Below are positions 8,336 to 18,205 of a stretch of 25,642 nt of DNA, in pieces. The notes beneath the pieces were generated by a model. The model had not been told where the DNA came from and did not search any database. It was given only the letters and a program-made list of their open reading frames with translations. The stretch comes from Biscogniauxia marginata (taxonomy: Eukaryota; Ascomycota; Sordariomycetes; Xylariales; Xylariaceae), in assembly GCA_022695795.1 (NCBI GenBank), contig MU404258.1:1-25642 (forward strand). Reading direction: 5' to 3'. A program made the translations under genes and the position numbers. Each line of letters starts with the position of its first letter. The first letter of the stretch is position 1.

Positions 8336-9841
8336 CTATTCTTCATCGTCGCTTTCGGGGGGCGGCTTGCGCGGCCAGTCCCTAGCAAAGTCGATTTGGT
8401 CTCTTGGCCAGAACCATTCGCAGAATACAAAAATAAGGTAGTCGATGACTACACACAAACAGAATAACTTTCCAGCCCAGACACCACATCCGTAGTAGCG
8501 CTTGAGTCGATCGATGAGCGCAAAATTGCGGACCCGTGTTGCACTCCAATGACCCTCGTTGCCCACATCGTACCCATAGAATTCATTATTACTGAGGTCG
8601 CCCGAGATTCCCCGATACACCCGCTCCGTACGTTTTGCAACATTAGTCCATGAGTACATAGCCTTGACCTGCTCATGGAATCTCTCTGTGCGAACCTTAT
8701 TCGCCCGGAGAGCCGCAATGGCTCTCCCTGTAGCAGCCACCAGATCATTCTCCTCAGGTTGGGCGAAGATGGTCATATGGGATGGAAGAACTTCCGGAAT
8801 CCCTCCGACGGCGGTACAAACGACGTATAGGCCACAACTGGCTGCCTCGACAATGACAGTACCAAAGGCTTCAGTTAAGCTAGGATGGAGATAGATGTGG
8901 CCCCGGACCATGACGTCTCGTACGTTTTCATGCCGCACAGGGCCCAACATCTCGACCTTATCTTGTAAGACGTTCTGTTCAATCATCTGCTCTAGATCAA
9001 TAGCTTTCGGACCAGACCCAGCAATGATAAAGCGGGTATTAGGATGGTTCTCAAGGATTCGGGGGATCGCTGCAGTGAGGAGATCGGTTCCTTTATTATA
9101 GAAAAGACGGCTAATAACAACGATCGTGAGAGTATCATTTGGACCGAGCGGATGTGCGGGCAACGGGTTCTGAGTGAAGGTAGAGCTGTTCGGTTCTGGG
9201 CGAGGGAGGGGTTTGAAGTTCTCGGAGACGACGGCGTTGGGGATGACAGAGACCATGAGAGGGTCAAGTGCTGCCCTGAGCACGGTATTCTCCTTGCTGG
9301 AACAATTGTAAGCGGGAAATAATAGGTCAAAACAACGGGAGGGTAGGCAAAGAGCATACCAGGTATGGCTAACGCAGATGACGTGATCTACGTCGCTCAG
9401 AGTAAATTTAAGAAGTTTGTTGTTCAGTATACTCGCCGCATCGGCAAAGCCAAATAACGAATGGTCGGTATAGACAGTCCTCAGCCCCATAGTCCTAGCA
9501 TGCAAGATGGCCTCCTGGCAGAGACTGCTAAAGCTGGCATGTCCGTGGACAATCTCTATACGTTCTCGGATGATTATATTGCGGAACAGGGGGAAGAAGG
9601 AGAAGACAGTCGGGAAGGTGGCGGAGCGATATATGATGGCAAAAGGAACGTGGAAGACCTTGATGCCGTTGGTCAAGTACCGTATGCCCTTCCGGTCCTC
9701 ATAGGCGTGGGTGATTACGATGACCTTATGGCCCCGGTCGATCAACTTGGTCGCGAGCTGGTAGATATGGCTTTCGACTCCGCCCGGCTGGGGGAAGAAG
9801 AAATCGCAGACCATAGCAATGTTGTAGGTTCGGCGCGGCAT
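8336..9841 (-). CDS. gpi3: GPI-GlcNAc transferase catalytic subunit PIG-A/Gpi3 (Spt14)
   Basis: Two exons, 9841-9360 and 9296-8336, encode 480 residues. The enzyme transfers GlcNAc from UDP-GlcNAc to phosphatidylinositol on the cytosolic face of the ER, the first step of GPI-anchor synthesis, within the GPI-GnT complex. The N-terminus MPRRTYNIAMVCDFFFPQPG is typical of the family; HGHASFSS follows at 99-106. The GT4 nucleotide-sugar motif EAFGTVIVE provides the EX7E glutamates 303 and 311. A membrane segment at about 436-455 is followed by an acidic tail ending SDDEE, matching the family's C-terminal anchor. The 63-bp intron (9297-9359, GTATGC...TTCCAG) is a multiple of three and free of stops, so an unspliced reading simply inserts 21 residues after SHT; removal restores the conserved SHTCKENTVLRA. 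The ATG at 9841 was chosen over an upstream TTG. Confidence 0.95.
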   Translation of the reverse strand: MPRRTYNIAMVCDFFFPQPGGVESHIYQLATKLIDRGHKVIVITHAYEDRKGIRYLTNGIKVFHVPFAIIYRSATFPTVFSFFPLFRNIIIRERIEIVHGHASFSSLCQEAILHARTMGLRTVYTDHSLFGFADAASILNNKLLKFTLSDVDHVICVSHTWYALCLPSRCFDLLFPAYNCSSKENTVLRAALDPLMVSVIPNAVVSENFKPLPRPEPNSSTFTQNPLPAHPLGPNDTLTIVVISRLFYNKGTDLLTAAIPRILENHPNTRFIIAGSGPKAIDLEQMIEQNVLQDKVEMLGPVRHENVRDVMVRGHIYLHPSLTEAFGTVIVEAASCGLYVVCTAVGGIPEVLPSHMTIFAQPEENDLVAATGRAIAALRANKVRTERFHEQVKAMYSWTNVAKRTERVYRGISGDLSNNEFYGYDVGNEGHWSATRVRNFALIDRLKRYYGCGVWAGKLFCLCVVIDYLIFVFCEWFWPRDQIDFARDWPRKPPPESDDEE

Positions 9842-10405
9842 CTTGGAGGGTGGTGATGACAATGTTCACACAAGTTTCGAGTCATATTCGAAAAGCGCAG
9901 TCAACAACAACTCGCAAGGTTGTGGTCTCGGTATTAGGGTTGGTTGTCCATCAAGGTGGAAGTAGAACGGCGGTTTAGCACGGGCTTTGAGCTGCAGGAC
10001 GGTTTACTCGCTGTATGGAGGCGATGGAGAGTTGATAGATACACGCATAGTTCGGATGTGGTAGCCTGTCCCAGCACCGAATGTCGAGGGGTGGTGGGTG
10101 TAGGAGAGCAAGAACAATTGCTCCAGTCGCATCGACAGTTGTTAGTGATAGAAATGGAAGTTGGAACGTGGGCATTCGCGTTCCGCATAGACTGTACGGG
10201 ACACTCAAGTCACTGATAAGCTGATAGGTAGATCGATAAGGGATAAGCTAAGCTTAATCGATAAGAAAAGCGGTGACAGTTTATGCGATGGCAGAATTTT
10301 CCAGAGTATCTACAACTAAAATTGTAGCGTGGTGGGTATCTTCAACAGCTCCAACTACGGCGGTCAATTGGCTGACGAGGACAGACGAAACCTCATACAA
10401 GAAAA
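9842..10405. promoter_or_regulatory. Shared divergent promoter of PIG-A (minus) and Dbp6 (plus)
   Basis: The two start codons are 564 bp apart and point away from each other, so this interval must hold both promoters and both 5' leaders. ORFs inside it (for example 9944-10216) have no family resemblance and overlap one another on both strands. Its distinctive feature is a cluster of GATA-factor sites at 10215-10265. No clear TATA box was identified. Confidence 0.75.
10215..10265 (+). promoter_or_regulatory. Cluster of four GATAAG sites plus one GATAGG
   Basis: GATAAG occurs at 10215-10220, 10235-10240, 10242-10247 and 10260-10265, with GATAGG at 10223-10228, all in the same orientation within 51 bp. 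Fungal GATA factors (nitrogen regulators AreA/NreB, iron regulator SreA, light regulators of the white-collar type) bind HGATAR. The cluster lies about 140 bp upstream of the Dbp6 ATG and 370 bp upstream of the PIG-A ATG. Which factor, if any, acts here is unknown. Confidence 0.6.
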
Positions 10406-13030
10406 ATGTATTCCCGATACATACCGCCGCCTAAAAGCTCCACGACGAATTCCAACCAAATCCAAGCTTCCGAGTCGCTGCCACAACCGAAGCCACAACC
10501 AACGACGTACGCCCGATACATCCCTCCGCCCAAATCGAATACCCAAGAAGGAAACAACCATCAAACTAGTCAGCATGTACGCTTTGGTGATGATGATCAA
10601 GAGAAAGTATTGGATGGCGATGAGCCTCCCGCCAAAAAGGCGAAGTTAACACAGGATGATTCGCCTGAAAAGTCGAAAAATAAGTCCAAAAAATCCAAGA
10701 AGAACAAGAAGGGAAGGGAGAAAGATACGGACCTGGAAATACCCAATACGAATAGCATATCCAATAGCGATTTCACCAAAGAAATAAGTAATCAAGATCA
10801 ATCTCTCGGTGGTGAAAACCTAGTCGCAAAAGATGATCCAAATCAAGAAACCCTCCTAGAGACATCTCAAGAGGCGCCCTTACAACCGGTGGAAAAGCCG
10901 ACTAAAGAGAAGAAAGAGAGAAAGAAGCAGAAGAAGGAAAAGAACATCAGCAAAATGGTGCCTGATACTGAAGATAACGCCCCGAAACACTACAAAGCGA
11001 TATTGGAGAGGAAGGCCAAATCAATACAGAGGGCCCCTGAACCAGCCGATGTGGTTAAAGAGCCTGAAGATGGAGATGTCACCATGCAAGATGTGTCCAA
11101 TGGTAATAGTGCGGACATAGAAACCGATAAACAGGTCGACGAGCCTGTGCTTCATGGGCTAGAGCCGCTTCCCCAGCCAAAACCAGTTGCTCCAGACACG
11201 ACCAAGCCAACCTACGAGACATTACCGCCTTGGCTGGCTGCACCAATCCGCGTCTCTCCGCAATCTACTACGCCTTTCTCTAATTTTGGAATCTCGCCGG
11301 AGCTAGGTATCACCCCGGAGATTGCTGAGAGATTGTCTGACAGGGGCTATAAAGAGGCGTTTGCAATACAAACTGGTGTGATACCACTCCTACTCCCTCA
11401 CCATTGCAAAACAATGCAAGGCGATGTTCTTGTTTCAGCCGCCACTGGATCTGGGAAGACTTTGGCATACGCACTTCCTATGATAAGGGACATCAGCAAT
11501 AGCAATCGTCATCTTACCAAGTTGCGCGGCTTGGTCGTTCTCCCGACGCGTGAGTTGGTCAGGCAGGTCCAGCAGGTATGCGAGCAATGCGTCGATGTTT
11601 TCGCACTTAATGGGGCAAAGAGACGGCCACGAATCGCTATATCTATGGGGAGCCAACCATTAGAACAGGAACAAAATGCTCTCGTCGAGAGGGAAGAACA
11701 CTATGACCCCGAAGCATACGCCCGACGGATGAGGAGATTAAGATCTTCGACTAATTCACTATCTGACGAAGAAGATGAAGGGTACAACACGGAAGATGAA
11801 GAGAAGGCTGCAATCCGGAAAAGGGAGGATAAAATTCAAACATTGCCCGATCACGTCATTGTATACAAGTCTAAGGTGGATATCCTCATCTGCACGCCAG
11901 GTAGGCTTGTCGAACACATTAAGTACACGCCTGGCTTTTCCCTGAACTTTGTTCGGTGGCTTGTTGTAGACGAGGCAGATAAGCTCCTTGGACAGAACTT
12001 CCAACAATGGCTAGACATCGTCATTCCACGCCTACAGACCAACAGTCAACCGAATGCTCGGAATCACAAGCAATCGAATCTGTCAGGGGTTCGAAAAGTA
12101 GTCCTTAGTGCTACTATGACCCGAGACCTGGACCAACTAGAAGGGCTTAAGCTTCGACGACCAAAGCTGGTCGTTTTGGAAGGTTCGGAAGCGAAGTCTG
12201 ATCCCGTGGTCGATGGTAACTCAGCCGAACATGCCCTTCCCGGGCTGCTCGAGGAGGCCGCGATCAAAGTTAACGATCCTAATCTTAAACCCCTATTCCT
12301 ACTTGACTTGCTTCAAAGTGATAAGTTCTTGGGCAAGTCAAGTCATAAAAAGGGTAAACAAGGAGAACACAATAGCGACGACAGCGACGATGGCGATAAA
12401 TATGATGAGACTTCATCGTCTGGGTCGGATTCGGATTCGGATTCAGACTCAGGCGTCAACACAGCATCCAAATTATCCAAAGATTTGCCTACAACGACGA
12501 AGGAAATGCCAACCGTGTTGATCTTCACGAAATCAAACGAGACCGCGCTCCGTCTCTCCCGCCTCCTGGCCCTACTCTCGCCAGCCCTCGAACCGCTCAC
12601 CGGCACGCTCACGTCCACCACGCCCTACGCGAACCGCCGGGACACGATCCGTGCCTTCGCGTCGGGCCGGCGGCGCGTCCTCGTCGCCTCGGACCTCGTC
12701 GCCCGCGGCATCGACCTGCCCTCGCTCGATCACGTCGTCAACTACGACGTGCCGTCGAGCGTCGCGTCGTACGTGCACCGCGTCGGGCGCACGGCGCGCG
12801 CCGGCCGCGCCGGCCGCGCCTGGACCCTGTACACGAACCCCGAGGCTAGGTGGTTCTGGAAGGAGATCGCGAGCGAGAATGCCATCTCTAGGAGGAGCGG
12901 GGTGGAGCGCGTTAGGATCACGGACAACGACGAGAATGGGGATACTCTGGCTAAGAAGGTGGAGGCGTACGAGGGCGCGCTCGAGAGGCTGGGACGGGAG
13001 GCTGCGGGTCATCATCATCATCGTGTGTAG
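10406..13030 (+). CDS. dbp6: ATP-dependent DEAD-box RNA helicase Dbp6 (DDX51 family)
   Basis: A single uninterrupted ORF of 874 residues. Dbp6 acts in the nucleolus in early 60S ribosomal-subunit assembly. The first 270 residues are low-complexity, with a duplicated [10 protein letters not shown] motif (3-11 and 35-44) and Lys-rich stretches (about 77-105 and 163-184) that would serve nuclear/nucleolar targeting. The helicase core follows: Q motif (AIQTG, Gln322), Walker A AATGSGKT (345-352), PTRELV (380-385), TPGR (497-500), VDEAD (521-525), SAT (568-570), ARGID (766-770), and motif [15 protein letters not shown] (791-803). The inserted charged stretch at about 425-480 within RecA domain 1, and the Asp/Ser-rich linker at about 655-683 before domain 2, fit the Dbp6/DDX51 branch better than other DEAD-box helicases. 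The protein is longer than yeast Dbp6 (629 aa), mainly in the N-terminus and inserts. It ends with a natural run of four His. The last 500 bp are markedly GC-richer than the rest. Confidence 0.95.
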   Translation: MYSRYIPPPKSSTTNSNQIQASESLPQPKPQPTTYARYIPPPKSNTQEGNNHQTSQHVRFGDDDQEKVLDGDEPPAKKAKLTQDDSPEKSKNKSKKSKKNKKGREKDTDLEIPNTNSISNSDFTKEISNQDQSLGGENLVAKDDPNQETLLETSQEAPLQPVEKPTKEKKERKKQKKEKNISKMVPDTEDNAPKHYKAILERKAKSIQRAPEPADVVKEPEDGDVTMQDVSNGNSADIETDKQVDEPVLHGLEPLPQPKPVAPDTTKPTYETLPPWLAAPIRVSPQSTTPFSNFGISPELGITPEIAERLSDRGYKEAFAIQTGVIPLLLPHHCKTMQGDVLVSAATGSGKTLAYALPMIRDISNSNRHLTKLRGLVVLPTRELVRQVQQVCEQCVDVFALNGAKRRPRIAISMGSQPLEQEQNALVEREEHYDPEAYARRMRRLRSSTNSLSDEEDEGYNTEDEEKAAIRKREDKIQTLPDHVIVYKSKVDILICTPGRLVEHIKYTPGFSLNFVRWLVVDEADKLLGQNFQQWLDIVIPRLQTNSQPNARNHKQSNLSGVRKVVLSATMTRDLDQLEGLKLRRPKLVVLEGSEAKSDPVVDGNSAEHALPGLLEEAAIKVNDPNLKPLFLLDLLQSDKFLGKSSHKKGKQGEHNSDDSDDGDKYDETSSSGSDSDSDSDSGVNTASKLSKDLPTTTKEMPTVLIFTKSNETALRLSRLLALLSPALEPLTGTLTSTTPYANRRDTIRAFASGRRRVLVASDLVARGIDLPSLDHVVNYDVPSSVASYVHRVGRTARAGRAGRAWTLYTNPEARWFWKEIASENAISRRSGVERVRITDNDENGDTLAKKVEAYEGALERLGREAAGHHHHRV

Positions 13031-13199
13031 AGGTAGATAGGGGGGTTTTGTAAAACGACGTAATTACGGTGCATGATGCACAGTTGTATATATGTGGACC
13101 TTTTACTATATTATATCACCAAAGCTAGACATTCACATGAGACCCAAAATCGATAGGACTACTAGCTTAGACGCTACTAGCATAGTCACTTGACAACAT

Positions 13200-13535
13200 G
13201 ATCGTATAGTCTTCGTACTTGCGTATGATTTTTTCTTACAACCTTTGGGACGCTTTGGCCCCTTCTCCGTAGAAAAAGAGCATATTAGTTACGAGGAGTT
13301 CCAACAGACAGTGTGTGATGTCCTCCTCTCGTGCATTGGAACGATTCCAAGCCCGGGTTATCTTGCGAGCTACGATGATTTCGGATAGGGAAGTATACCA
13401 TATCAGTATGTCCACCTCAACACCAGTTATCTCCGTCATCGTCCTCTGGAGCGCTGGCTTCGTCCCGAAGCTAGCCCACTTCCGGTTTTAGAACTCAACA
13501 TGCCGTGGAGCGATGGGTTCCCGGATAAAGGTGGT
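13200..13535 (-). pseudogene. HET-domain (heterokaryon incompatibility) gene relic
   Basis: The minus-strand frame reads, in order, EPIAPRHVEF, stop, NRKW..FGTKPALQRTMTEITG, SLSEIIVARKITRAWNR, REEDITHCLLELL, YGEGAKASQRL, stop, EKIIRKYEDYTI. This is the HET domain and its downstream segment (family pattern, from memory: LQELIAP...F..W..GTK..L...I..ITGI...AxxMSWAxxRxTTREEDxAYCLLGIF...YGEGxxAFxRLQEEI). Two in-frame TAA stops, at 13488-13490 and 13236-13238, interrupt homology that resumes immediately in the same frame; the second stands where the family has Gln, as C-to-T mutation of CAA would produce. The start, the N-terminal HET motifs and any C-terminal NACHT/WD40 part are missing. It is tail-to-tail with dbp6, 170 bp from its stop. 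Confidence 0.85.
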
Positions 13536-13951
13536 AGGGGTGGTTTAAAGGAGGTGAATTTCGGTGGGCCTTACGGCCAGAGGTGGGAGTCCCTAAACTA
13601 CTTAAGTTTAAACGGTATAAGAAAAGGATAAGACACTGCCAAATGAGTATTACTTGGTCAATTAGGCTGTATGTTACGATACGAACCGGCTACATAGTAA
13701 GGAGGGTTGGCTTAATTATGTACATACTCCTGTATATCACAGGCACTTAATTTCATTGTACATACAATACCCGTTTAGTTAAGGCTTAACTACCTAATCA
13801 TAGCTCCAAAAAATAAAAAGCATCCGTCCACCTAGAAAACTCGCCATAAAACAGCAGCTTTATCCCTTTCAAGGTATTTAGGTACTTAATGGATTCATCA
13901 ATTAAAAAAGATTCGATACCTATATTTTGAGGATTAAAATATAAGGAGCTC
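13536..13951. other. Intergenic region, no gene seen
   Basis: About 416 bp, becoming AT-rich after 13600, between the HET relic and the tRNA. A 62-codon minus-strand ORF (13798-13986) overlaps the tRNA and has no family resemblance. On the tRNA's strand a TTTT run occurs about 15 bases past the mature 3' end, suitable for RNA polymerase III termination. Confidence 0.45.
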
Positions 13952-14023
13952 TGCACTCTTCGGGAGTCGAACCCGAGTCTCAGCATTGGAAGTGCTAAAT
14001 GATAACCGCTACACTAAGAGTGC
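13952..14023 (-). tRNA. tRNA-Gly, anticodon UCC
   Basis: The reverse strand folds into a full 72-nt cloverleaf. Acceptor arms GCACTCT and AGAGTGC pair over seven bases. The D-region reads TAGTGTAGCGGTTATC (box A-like), the anticodon loop is CTTCCAA giving UCC for GGA glycine codons, and the T arm TCGGG-TTCGACT-CCCGA is perfect (box B GGTTCGACTCC). There is no intron. It resembles the known fungal tRNA-Gly(UCC) layout. It stands alone between the HET relic and sec18. Confidence 0.96.
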
Positions 14024-14410
14024 TGATTGGAGCAAACTCAATTTAAGATTTGCTATATATACTCATGCGGCGGAGTAGGCCCCATTGCTATTATTAGCAC
14101 ATTGAGGGAGAGCCAAATATTATTAGCTGGCTAGCGCTGCTAGATGTTTTGAGAATATGGACTTTTCGACATATTATATATTGTCCATGTTCTCCAACAC
14201 GTGAAAAGTCCCTGCTGAAGTATGTTATTGTGCATACTGCGGCCCACAGCTCTATTGAGTTCAGGCTTTCCATGCCTTATATACACATAGGCCGGCCTAG
14301 TCAGATAAACAGCTAACTGCTCCATCAGACTTGGCTGGCGTTATCATTAGGTCATCCCGGTGCCCTATCCTGTTTGGGCGCAACGCGGGTTCAAGTCTAT
14401 CGGCACACTT
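14024..14410. other. Intergenic region and sec18 3' flank, no gene seen
   Basis: About 390 bp between the tRNA and the sec18 stop codon. It is AT-rich on the left and holds no convincing ORF. The right-hand part should carry the sec18 3' untranslated region. Confidence 0.45.
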
Positions 14411-16932
14411 CTAGAAGCCCTGAGGGTTTCTAGCAGCCATTATAGAACTTATATCCTCTGCCAAGCTAATGGGGAGCGGATCTCTCACTGCAGCCGTTTC
14501 CAACGCCGAGAAGACCGCCTTGACACCTATACCGACGCTCTGCGTCCCTGTAAGGGATTGCAGTTCATTTAATGCCTCGTTCACGTCAGATGGGCCATTG
14601 AACTTGCCAGAGGCCATCAGGAGTGCCTGCAGCTCTCGGTGATCCTTGACAGCCGGCACAGCGATCTCTCTATCAAATTCGAAGACGCCGTGCTGGTCTA
14701 ACATAGACCGCTGACTTGTAGTAGCGATAATCAATAGTCTTCTACCCTGCTCAAGTTTTAGTACTGCAAGACGAACACCCTTTAAGAATAAGGACATACC
14801 TTAGGAGGGCGATTCTCAAGCACGGCGCCCAAATACTGGACGACCGCGTTCGAGAATCTTGGCCCAATAGGGTTCCAGTCGATGATTTTCTCAATGCTAT
14901 CAAGAATGATAATGCTGAGGGCTGATTTGTATGCGTCAGAGAAGGCGCGCCGGAGGAATTCGAGTTTGGCAACCTCATTTGTCCCAACATCGATTGGCCG
15001 GATGATCTTGACAAATGGGAATTCCGACTTCAACCCAATCTCGGCAGCCAGAGCCGTTTTCCCAGCCCCATGGGGGCCGTGGACCAACACGGAGAATAGA
15101 GGCGACTTCTCGGAAGTGCGAACAGCCTTGACAAAGCTGAGCCCTGTAGAGAGAATGGTTTGGATATGTGGGCTGTAATCAATGATACCATATGGGGAAG
15201 CGCTGCTAAGCTCCTCCTCTGATACACCAAAGGCCGGCTTCACATCCTTCAACGCCCTCATAAAATCTTCACGAGTGAGCATCACATCCTGAGGATTACC
15301 GCTCACACCAGTAACGTCCCCGAGCCTAGTGTGCCGGGTGAAGGCGTAAGAGAGGGCCGCCTTCACCAGGCCAGCAATCTCAGCACCTGAGTAGTTCTTG
15401 GTTAATTGCGCAAGTTCATCTAAGCGTACGTCATCCGATAGCTTATTGATGGCCCGGATCTTGGCAGTATGGATGTTGAGAATCTGCACACGGCCGTGCT
15501 CGTCAGGAAGGGAAATTTCGACATGAACTTCCAAGCGTCCAGGTCGCAGAAGGGCGTCGTCTATCATGTCCTTGCGGTTGGTCATGCCAATGAGGAGAAT
15601 ATTGTTGAGCTGGTCGACACCATCAAGTTTTGAGAGCAGCTGGTTGACCACACTGTCGCCAACACCAGTACCACCGGTACCCGAGCCGCGCTGTTTGCAG
15701 ACAGCATCTAGTTCATCAAATATAATGATGTGCAGACCTGACTCCTCGCCTTTTTCTTTCCATTCTTTCTCTGCGTCCGCAAACATTTTGCGGACATTTT
15801 CTTCTGATTGACCGACGTACTTGTTGAGAATCTCAGGGCCGTTAATGATCTTTGGCTCCCGTGCATTCAACATCTTGCCGATCTGTCTGGCAATCAGTGT
15901 TTTTCCTGTGCCAGGAGGTCCATATAGCAGAACACCCTTCACGTGAGCAATTCCCATTTGTTCCACCAAACCAGGAGGGAACACTCGGGATGCGAAAGCA
16001 CGACGGAATATGGTGCTAAATTCGTCGTCTAAACCTCCAATACCCATCGATTCGAATTTGAAGTCTGGCCGAATTATGGCATTTGTGGCGGGCCGCCTAA
16101 CGGAACCCTTGAATTTGATGGTTGATGTGGCAGCCTTGGAGAAATTCACCTCAGATGTATTAGGGACCAGAATTCCCCTCGCATCCGGTCTTGAGGTTGG
16201 CTCTGACGGCTGGCTCTTCTCACCTCCAAGTTCAATGAGTTGAACTGTCCTCACAACAAATTTCAGAGGAATTCCCTTGTGGTCCATCAGGAGCTGCTGC
16301 CCAGGAGCGAAAATCTGTCCCTGGAACAGCTTTATAAAGGTATCTGCCAGCTGGTCCTGGTCATAAGGTTCATCTGTCTTCCGCGACGACAACGCAAAAT
16401 CTGTCTCAAGATCCATACTGCTCAAAGGGATCATCTGATGGTCATACCGTTGGGCCTTAATGGTGTCAACCATACTAATCCCACACCAATGTCTCTGGCG
16501 TTCAGATAAGGTTATCCATCCTGGTTGTACGTGTTCCGTAGGCCGAGCAGTGACGACAAATTTATCGTTCAAGAGGATATGGATGTCCTTGCCGTAGGGG
16601 TCAGGGGGGAAGTCTTTCGGAGAGACGGCGCAAAGGTTAGAGAAGATATATTGATCGCCAAGGGCTTTTTCAAGCTTCGTCAGCTTCAGGTCAACTGTTT
16701 TGGTACCTGAGCCCGCAGCCTGGCGGCCGATTCCCTGAGGTGGCGGCATGTTATTTCCACCGTACCCGGGCGAGGGTGCACCACCGTAAGCGGCTCTAGG
16801 ATCGTAGTCGGGCGACCCGCCATAGTCTCGTGATGGTCGCTGCGGAACTTGATTATAGCGGCCCTGCTCTCCACCCCGTCCTGGTAGTCCCCCGCGGGGT
16901 CCCTTTCCGAACAGGTTGTTTCTCAGGTCCAT
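14411..16932 (-). CDS. sec18: Vesicular-fusion ATPase Sec18/NSF
   Basis: Two exons, 16932-14800 and 14746-14411, encode 822 residues. Sec18/NSF is the hexameric AAA+ ATPase that, with alpha-SNAP/Sec17, takes apart cis-SNARE complexes after membrane fusion. After a Gly/Pro/Tyr/Arg-rich leader of about 75 residues comes the N domain, then D1 with Walker A GPPGTGKT (338-345), Walker B IIIFDELDAV (402-411), TNR sensor (451-453) and RPGR (463-466). D2 has Walker A GPHGAGKT (619-626), a degenerate Walker B IIILDSIEKI (674-683) and the NSF-typical PIGPRFSN. The 53-bp intron (14747-14799) has donor GTATGT, branch TACTAAAAC and acceptor GAGCAG; splicing joins NRPPK to GRRLLIIATT as in homologues. An earlier TTGCAG acceptor is rejected because it lies upstream of that branch and adds residues homologues lack. 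ATG 16932 was preferred to an upstream GTG. Confidence 0.96.
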
Positions 16933-17880
16933 CGTGTATCGGGTGGGATGGTGTTGGTTAGACGAGCTGTGGGACGGCCTGCGGACCACGAATTACCCTA
17001 AACTGGTCAAGGAACTTAGAATCAATCGTTCAGTACGGACGCTAAAGTACTGACTGATAGGACGGCACTATGTGAAGAAGTTCGGCTCAGAAGACGACTG
17101 GAACCAAGTGCGAACTAAAAGAGGACACAAAGTTGATAGTTAGTTGTAAGGCTGTAAATCAAAGCAAAGCTGGGCCGACGATTGATGAAAGGTTACGTCG
17201 CAGTTGTCGTTTCAAGCCCGCACTAGGCCGACAGAGGCTTAGCCTTAGTTGCCTTCAGGTAGCAGGGGTAGGTAGATACGGACCCATATATGATAGGCGG
17301 GGCAGGATTCACCAATCATGATGTTGGTGTAGGTACGTCATCATTTTTCTAGATATTGGTCAGTGTCACATGACTGGTATCCACATATAGATTACCCCAC
17401 GGTTAGCACCTAGAACTTAGTTCTCCATCACAATACAACAACAAGATTCCCTGACAGTCAGGATGAATATGGTATGGTCCAAGATGATGTTGTATTCTCC
17501 TTAGGTTAATCCCTAAGCTATTTAAGCTAATATATGGGTGTGGCACCGCCACACAGTGTTATCTATAGTCCCCAGCCCCAATATCTGTCTAGGATACATG
17601 CATAATGTGTGTGATGAAATTGACAAAGATATCTAATATTATACTACCGGGGCACAGAGCTTGAATCCTACCTCCTGATAAATAACTTATACCTTAGGTA
17701 CTTACAAACATACCTAGATGAAGAGTGAACATGTGGGATTCTTTATATAGAGGTCCTAAGTGAAAATTATTGTTCTTATTTCGAAGTAAAAAAAATGCCC
17801 GGTAAGCCCGGCTCGTGCTTAAATCCGTGGGAAAGGTTTGCAGGCACCTCCCAAGAATTTAAATACGTAACTATTAGAAT
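16933..17880. other. sec18 upstream region; no other gene seen
   Basis: The left few hundred bases should hold the sec18 promoter and leader. A 62-codon plus ORF at 17133-17321 has no family resemblance. From 17340 to 17880 the DNA is moderately AT-rich with no coding frame on either strand. Confidence 0.45.
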
Positions 17881-17886
17881 AATTTA

Positions 17887-17904
17887 CACGTGACAGGTCA
17901 CGTG
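17887..17904 (+). promoter_or_regulatory. Paired CACGTG E-boxes in an inverted repeat
   Basis: CACGTG occurs at 17887-17892 and 17899-17904; together they form CACGTGACAGGTCACGTG, an inverted repeat with a two-base AG centre. Fungal bHLH factors (Cbf1-, Pho4- and SREBP-like) bind CACGTG. An A-rich tract follows at about 17911-17942, the usual look of a fungal core promoter pointing right. It is about 950 bp from the sec18 ATG and 1,070 bp from the SDR ATG, so the target is unclear. Confidence 0.5.
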
Positions 17905-17974
17905 ACTCGAAAAAAAATAAAAGAAAGGGAGAAAAAACAACAAAACGCTTTCATCACGAGACGACTCCGAGGAG

Positions 17975-18205
17975 ATGAAGAACCTTGAAGGCCGGATTAG
18001 GGTTCAAGCTGAACCTCTATTCCCCTCCTGTCTAGTCGAACTTAACTTAGGTAAAGGTTCTGTGGGAAGGCACGCACCACTTCTGAGAATTTAGCCTTAG
18101 CCTAGATTTCGTCATCCCTAGATTCCTGAATCAACCATCCTTTCTACAACCTCTTTTCTTTTCTTTGGTTTTGCAGCCAGACAGTTCTAGCTGGCTTCGC
18201 CAGCT
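17975..18205 (+). other. Possible spliced leader or non-coding transcript
   Basis: An ATG at 17975 opens 39 codons ending at 18094. Within it lies a donor GTAAAG at 18051 and, at 18176, a strong acceptor (long CT-rich tract then TTTTGCAG), giving a possible 126-bp intron. Splicing joins to a frame that stops after a few codons, so no protein longer than about 30 residues results. Just after the acceptor is a perfect hairpin AGCTGGC-TTC-GCCAGCT (18189-18205). It may be the 5' leader of the downstream SDR gene or a non-coding RNA; the evidence is only splice-site quality and the promoter-like sequence before it. Confidence 0.25.

Noticed and set aside
9461..9856. 131-codon plus-strand ORF antisense to the PIG-A gene
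   Set aside because: It mirrors the conserved N-terminal glycosyltransferase coding strand and shows no domain of its own.
9944..10216. ORFs on both strands between PIG-A and dbp6
   Set aside because: They overlap each other in opposite frames, resemble no family, and lie where two divergent promoters must be.
12572..13021. 149-codon minus-strand ORF antisense to dbp6
   Set aside because: It arises from the GC-rich codon use of the helicase's second RecA domain, which is clearly the coding frame; the antisense product is low-complexity Arg/Ala/Gly-rich.
14370..14408. tRNA-like fragment (GTGCC...GGCAC ends and a GGTTCAAGTCT box B-like word)
   Set aside because: The span is too short for a tRNA, the T stem does not pair, and there is no anticodon arm.
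14747..14799. Alternative sec18 splice at the internal TTGCAG acceptor
   Set aside because: It would precede the TACTAAAAC branch sequence, leave a shorter intron and add residues absent from NSF homologues.
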